Source: Nothophaeocryptopus gaeumannii
Taxonomy: Eukaryota; Ascomycota; Dothideomycetes; Mycosphaerellales; Mycosphaerellaceae
NCBI GenBank assembly: GCA_031771865.1
Contig: JASISA010000040.1
Location: 1,488,001-1,552,000 of the forward strand
Length of the DNA stretch: 64,000 bases
Reading direction: 5' to 3'
The stretch's first letter is position 1. Each line of letters starts with the position of its first letter. Below are positions 60,141 through 64,000 of the stretch, piece after piece. A program made the position numbers and the translations under genes. A model generated the notes under the pieces. It was not told the origin of the DNA and ran no database searches. It saw nothing but the letters and a program-made list of their open reading frames with translations.

Positions 60141-61447
60141 CTACCATATCCAGAAAGTCTTCAAGATCTCATAAATTGTCATCGTACTGCCTCGACGACT
60201 GCAATACCATACCTCGATGCCTTTCACAATGCGCTCCTCTTGCACCCTCTTAGTACACTGCTCCATCTCTCCTCCGTACTGCTGATGCGCTTGCGAAGCC
60301 ATTTCGACGGCATCTTTGAAGAGCGAATGCTCGCGCAGAGCTTCAACGTTATACACTTGGGTCCAAACCTTTGTCGCAAACATTAGGCTGGCAAATCTGA
60401 AGGTTAGCAAAGCCAAGATGAAACTCAGCAGGGATGAGAACCCCCGACGTACCCTGACTTAGCTTGACATATGCTAATGTATGCAGTGGTGTTTCTTGAG
60501 GAGGATGTCAAGTCTGGCGTCATAAACAACTTGTCGTTACATTGCTAGTATTGATACAGTTTTTCGAACGGTTGCTGAATACATGAAGACCAATCACCGG
60601 AGCAACCACCGTGTGATTCGTCGGATCGTCCGAAAACTTCATCCAGGTAGTGATGCTGGCATCAGGGCAAGAAGACAGATTAAGACCACTGCTGCACGCT
60701 TGGTACACATCGCTGTAACGCTGATGATCTGAGAATGCTTGGTTAGAACTTTGCAACATATCCACGTCATGTCATGCTTACAATCTAAGAAGGTCTCTAC
60801 TGTAGGTCCAACCGATAAGATCTGAGACTCAGTGAAGAACCAGTTCGTAGAGCCAGTCTGGCCATAAGTAAGATTTCCCATCTTAGCCCAGGCCGGCTTT
60901 AGTACTCCCAGGCAGTCGGTGTAACCTACTGTGTAGTTCGATAAGGTTTTCTGCAGAATTTGGCATACAGCAGGCCCATAAAGCTGGCGTAGCCGGTCAT
61001 GGCAGATGCAGTTGTTGGAAATGTGAGAGCGTAGGCGGTAGTGAGAGCCATGACTCCATAGGCACATGCCGCTCGTCTCGATCGAGGGACAGATACCCAA
61101 CCGAAGGCGTGGCGGAGAAGTGTGCCGAGTGAGAAGAACCACCCAGTTTCGAAGGCGACTGATGAGAAGATGCTGTACGCTACTTCACCTGCGAGTTGTC
61201 AGATGAATCCGGAGTGTACGTACTGATTATACGTGATCCAGACTATCAAGACCTGTATGCCACGACCGACAATGAGATCCCAGGCCAAGCCGATGACCTT
61301 CACAGCAGCAAAAGACAGCCTTTGCATGATGAGTCTGTGTAGCAAGCGGAGCCCTGTCCAGGCGCTGTCACTGGCAGTGTGATGGTGAGTATCTGACTCC
61401 ATTCCCATATACCGGACGTGTATGGAAGTACGAATTTCCAAGGCCAA
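60141..61447 (-). pseudogene. Membrane protein of unknown family, frameshifted
   Basis: From about 61447 the frame gives RLSFAAVKVIGLAWDLIVGR and QVLIVWITYNQY (membrane). After an intron ending near CGCAG it gives EVAYSIFSSVAFETGWFFSL, GVMALTTAYALTFPTTASAM (membrane), then TGYAS. The next part (PAVCQILQKTLSNYTVGYTD, TNWFFTESQILSVGPTVETF) is in another frame, a switch near 60985 with no room for an intron. A later intron (GTAAGC, CTAAC, CTCAG) leads to CSSGLNLSSCPDASITTWMK, and a last part (FRFASLMFATKVWTQVYNVE) ends near 60141. Alternating membrane segments with an extracytosolic, Asn-glycosylated domain suggest a plasma-membrane protein. Lies 85 bases from the transposon. Confidence 0.45.
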
Positions 61448-61743
61448 GATGCGAGCCTACGCCATCACGACCATGTTTTGATGCTAGCATCTTCAGCTAT
61501 GCCGATCATGCACGCCGGTCGACCTTATTGCGTAATATGAAGCCAGACGCCAGCCGGGAAGAGAATGGTGATTTTAGCGTGTAATATTGAGTGCGGGAGG
61601 AAGAAGTCCGTGAATGCGGTCCTCTCTTATCCGGCTTGCCTCAGGCATGAAGATTCTCGGCCCGATCATCCGAAGATCAAGTCGGGAATTCTACTTCCAA
61701 ATTTCTAGAAATTCTTTGCGACAACCCACACAACATCACCAAG
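61448..61743. other. Intergenic region, KRR1 promoter
   Basis: About 300 bases between divergent genes, nothing else seen. Confidence 0.35.
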
Positions 61744-62736
61744 ATGCCTTCGACGTACAAGAAGGACAAGCCGTGGGATACGGACGATATCGACAAATGG
61801 AAGGAAGAGCCTTTCACAGCCGAGCAAAACACAGGCGGAACTTTCAGCGAAGAATCATCTTTTGCGACACTCTTCCCCAAATACCGCGAGGAATACCTGA
61901 AGAAGTTATGGAGTACGATTAGCAGAGCGTTGGAGAAGCATGGCATCGCTTGTACGCTGGACTTGGTAGAGGGTAGCATGACTGTAAAGACGACGCGAAA
62001 GACGTACGACCCGGCAGCGATACTCAACGCACGCGATCTCATCAAACTCCTCGCCCGAAGCGTGCCCACCCCGCAAGCGCTGAGAATCTTGGAAGATGGC
62101 ATGGCCTGTGATGTGATCAAGATAAGAGGACTGGTGCGGAACAAGGAACGATTTGTGAAGAGGCGACAAAGGATACTGGGACCAAACGGCAGCACCTTGA
62201 AGGCACTGGAGCTCCTCACCCAGACATATATCCTCGTGCAAGGTAACACTGTGTCAGTGATGGGAGGATACAAGTCACTGAAAGAGGTACGAAGGGTGGT
62301 AGAAGACTGCATGGCCAACATACACCCAATCTACCACATCAAAGAGCTGATGATCAAGCGCGAGCTCGCGAAAGATCCGGAGCTGAAGAATGAGAACTGG
62401 GAAAGATTTCTGCCACACTTCAAGAAGAGAAACTTGAGCAAGAGGAGGGTGCCTCATGCCGTCACGGACAAGAGCAAGAAGGTGTATACGCCGTTCCCGC
62501 CGCCGCAGGAGAAGAGCAAGGTGGATCTGCAGATCGAGAGTGGAGAGTACTTCTTGAACAATGCGGCGAAGGAGAGGGCGAAGAAGGAGAGAAGAGAGGA
62601 TGCGATGAAGAAGAAGATGGAGGAGCGGAAAAAGAAGCGGGAGGAGGCGTTTGAGGCGCCGAAGGAGGATGGCGAGGGCAAGAAGAAGAAGAAGAGCAAG
62701 AAGCGGAAGGCGGAAGAGGTAGAGATTGAAGAATAG
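61744..62736 (+). CDS. KRR1: KRR1, small-subunit processome KH protein
   Basis: Single exon, 330 residues, nearly collinear with yeast Krr1. Landmarks: KPWDTDDIDKW at the N-terminus, ESSFATLFPKYREEYLKKLW, LVEGSMTVKTTRKTYDP, LARSVPTPQALRILEDGMAC, then the KH region KRRQRILGPNGSTLKALELL, VMGGYKSLKEVRRVVEDCM and HPIYHIKELMIKRELAKDP, and a Lys/Glu-rich tail. Nucleolar protein needed for 18S rRNA maturation and 40S assembly. Intact, with strong similarity throughout. Confidence 0.95.
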   Translation: MPSTYKKDKPWDTDDIDKWKEEPFTAEQNTGGTFSEESSFATLFPKYREEYLKKLWSTISRALEKHGIACTLDLVEGSMTVKTTRKTYDPAAILNARDLIKLLARSVPTPQALRILEDGMACDVIKIRGLVRNKERFVKRRQRILGPNGSTLKALELLTQTYILVQGNTVSVMGGYKSLKEVRRVVEDCMANIHPIYHIKELMIKRELAKDPELKNENWERFLPHFKKRNLSKRRVPHAVTDKSKKVYTPFPPPQEKSKVDLQIESGEYFLNNAAKERAKKERREDAMKKKMEERKKKREEAFEAPKEDGEGKKKKKSKKRKAEEVEIEE

Positions 62737-63142
62737 GCAGGGGTTGCGCTGGACTGCTTATGACTGTTAGCGAGGCGTCTGATGTGTGCAGCTTATGGGT
62801 CTCTCGATGTGCGAATGTTCATTTGAACGTGACCTAATATCCAATACCTGGAGCAGCTGCCATCGCGCCTTCACTCTAAGGATCACCCCTGCCGATCACA
62901 TGCAGGGTATTCATATGCGCGTAGCCAGAGCGCTCGAGCTGCACCATTAGCGGCGTGGTCACTTGATCTATCAACTCAAGCATCGTCGACAACACTTGAT
63001 CAACAACGTTACTACCCCCCAGCACTTCCACGACAAGACCGCCGCACTCGAACAGCCATTACAGCTCGCGCCTGGACAGTTTACCTCACATCCCAATCCT
63101 GCCGCCGCTGCAAGACCGATCGGTCCACAGACGCACCAAGAA
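62737..63142. other. Intergenic region
   Basis: 3' flank of KRR1; a plus-strand frame from 62963 is of uncertain status and may be leader of the next fragment. Confidence 0.3.
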
Positions 63143-63348
63143 CATCACCATAGAACAGGTCGGCGACCTCACTTTGAGCGGCATGCTCTACGAAGGCAAC
63201 CTGGAAGAGTAGAGACCCCGAATGCTAGCGTTGCTGCGCCGCAGAGGCTACATTGTATCGTATGATGGCAACACGCAGAAGTATACCTCTCATGATCGCG
63301 TTCCCAGCGAAGAGCTTTGCACTCTGATCCGGAGCAATGTCGACTGAA
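63143..63348 (+). pseudogene. Small protein fragment, first copy of a tandem pair
   Basis: One frame reads NITIEQVGDLTLSGMLYEGN, then LEE, a TAG, and RPRMLALLRRRGYIVSYDGN, ending at TGA 63346-63348. The segment GMLYEG...RPRMLALLRRRGY parallels GLLYEG...RARVEALLRSH at the right edge of the window, so the two are diverged duplicates. The TAG sits near the Trp-rich position of the second copy. Family unknown. Confidence 0.35.
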
Positions 63349-63840
63349 ATGTCCTGCGTCGGCTTTCTTTGCCAGTGTGCGCTTTTTCATCTATTGCTGC
63401 GATGTATCCTCCAGGGCAGACCTACGGAGAGTGCTCTCAACCATTGGAGCTTGGTTCCGACGAATTGACTACCAGCGTACGCTCCGAAAATGTTCGCTCT
63501 ACATCACGAGCATGCCTTCTATGCTCGACTTCACATACTCAGAAACGGGCGGAAAGGACTGACTGTCTTTGCCCAAGAGACTCATCACAGGCACCACGAA
63601 TGGCCTCAAAGCCTGAAAGATGCGGTCTGGCAGCACGTTGGAGATGAGAAGCTACTCGCCAGGGCCCTTTGCCTCCGAGAATATGCTGTCATACTTGCCC
63701 TGATGTGCAACTCAAGTCTCTGGACTAAGGTGTGTGGGCTGACCAATTGATCACTTTTCGAAAAGCGCCTCTCGAAAGCGTTGCCAAGCCTCACGTGAAA
63801 GAAGGCGGGTGCGCGGCCCACATCTTCTCGCACTCAACTC
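63349..63840. other. Intergenic region between tandem copies
   Basis: A frame at 63490-63750 has plausible composition but no recognisable motif or start context; not called. Confidence 0.3.
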
Positions 63841-63881
63841 GGCAGAAGCATTTTCCACATCCAACTTAGCTTACTCTTTCA

Positions 63882-64000
63882 AGCAACGGCACCACAAATC
63901 ATTAGTCTCGCTGGAAACTTCACCGCCGCCGGCCTGCTCTATGAAGGCGGAGCATATTGGCCATGGCGCGCGCGCGTCGAGGCACTACTACGATCCCACC
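63882..64000 (+). CDS. Small protein, second tandem copy, cut by the window edge
   Basis: Frame reads APQIISLAGNFTAAGLLYEG then GAYWPWRARVEALLRSH and runs off the end without a stop. Its start is not resolved; a pyrimidine-rich AG just before 63882 may be a 3' splice site. Similar to the fragment at 63143-63348. Function unknown. Confidence 0.35.

Overview
This is a gene-dense window from a filamentous ascomycete, most likely a dothideomycete. Introns are short (47-100 nt) with GTRNGT donors and CTNAC-type branch points. HET, DUF3431, DUF1776 and 2EXR/F-box-like families occur, and one transposon is riddled with TAG/TAA in the way RIP (a Pezizomycotina process) produces. The exact genus cannot be read from the sequence.

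Layout. The left edge (1-9 kb) carries the 5' end of a Dal5-like transporter, a 91-residue cysteine-rich secreted protein in three small exons, a DUF3431 protein, a HET protein with a degenerate J-like tail, a multi-SANT protein and a Ser/Thr-rich secreted protein. From 9.1 to 13.0 kb a methyltransferase gene has been split by a Fot1/pogo-like transposon. That element is itself interrupted by a solo LTR and by a second solo LTR containing a third; every boundary has a target-site duplication. From 13.4 to 19.5 kb lie two divergent P450 genes and an Erg6-like C-methyltransferase. From 20 to 22.7 kb there are broken F-box and membrane-protein relics. From 23.4 to 34 kb come a secreted orphan, a rhodanese phosphatase, a laccase with an N-terminal starch-binding CBM20 domain, a Ted1/Cdc1-type phosphoesterase and a GH15 glucoamylase with its own CBM20 and one in-frame stop. 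From 34.6 to 53.8 kb are mostly intact genes: small mitochondrial protein, F-box-like protein, secreted protein, Gfd2-like nuclease, intron-containing tRNA-Leu(CAG), sugar transporter, membrane-anchored lytic-transglycosylase-like protein, RBM25 and bS21m. DUF1776 ends at 55.1 kb. A complete 4.8-kb transposon with 38-bp inverted repeats, a 4-bp target duplication and a retroviral-integrase-type transposase follows (55,258-60,052). KRR1 and a tandemly duplicated small gene close the window.

Two things stand out. First, the integrase-type transposon is peppered with a 9-bp motif, CACTCGYAG. It lies in one orientation in introns and leaders, where it supplies 3' splice sites, and mostly in the opposite orientation in exons, where it encodes Ala/Thr-Ser linkers. 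Second, housekeeping genes are intact while accessory genes (both P450s, glucoamylase, SANT protein, F-box, GMC oxidoreductase, methyltransferase, a membrane protein) each carry one or a few disabling lesions. This looks like ongoing decay of the accessory genome rather than random sequencing error. The CBM20-laccase next to a CBM20-glucoamylase is the most interesting intact protein architecture.
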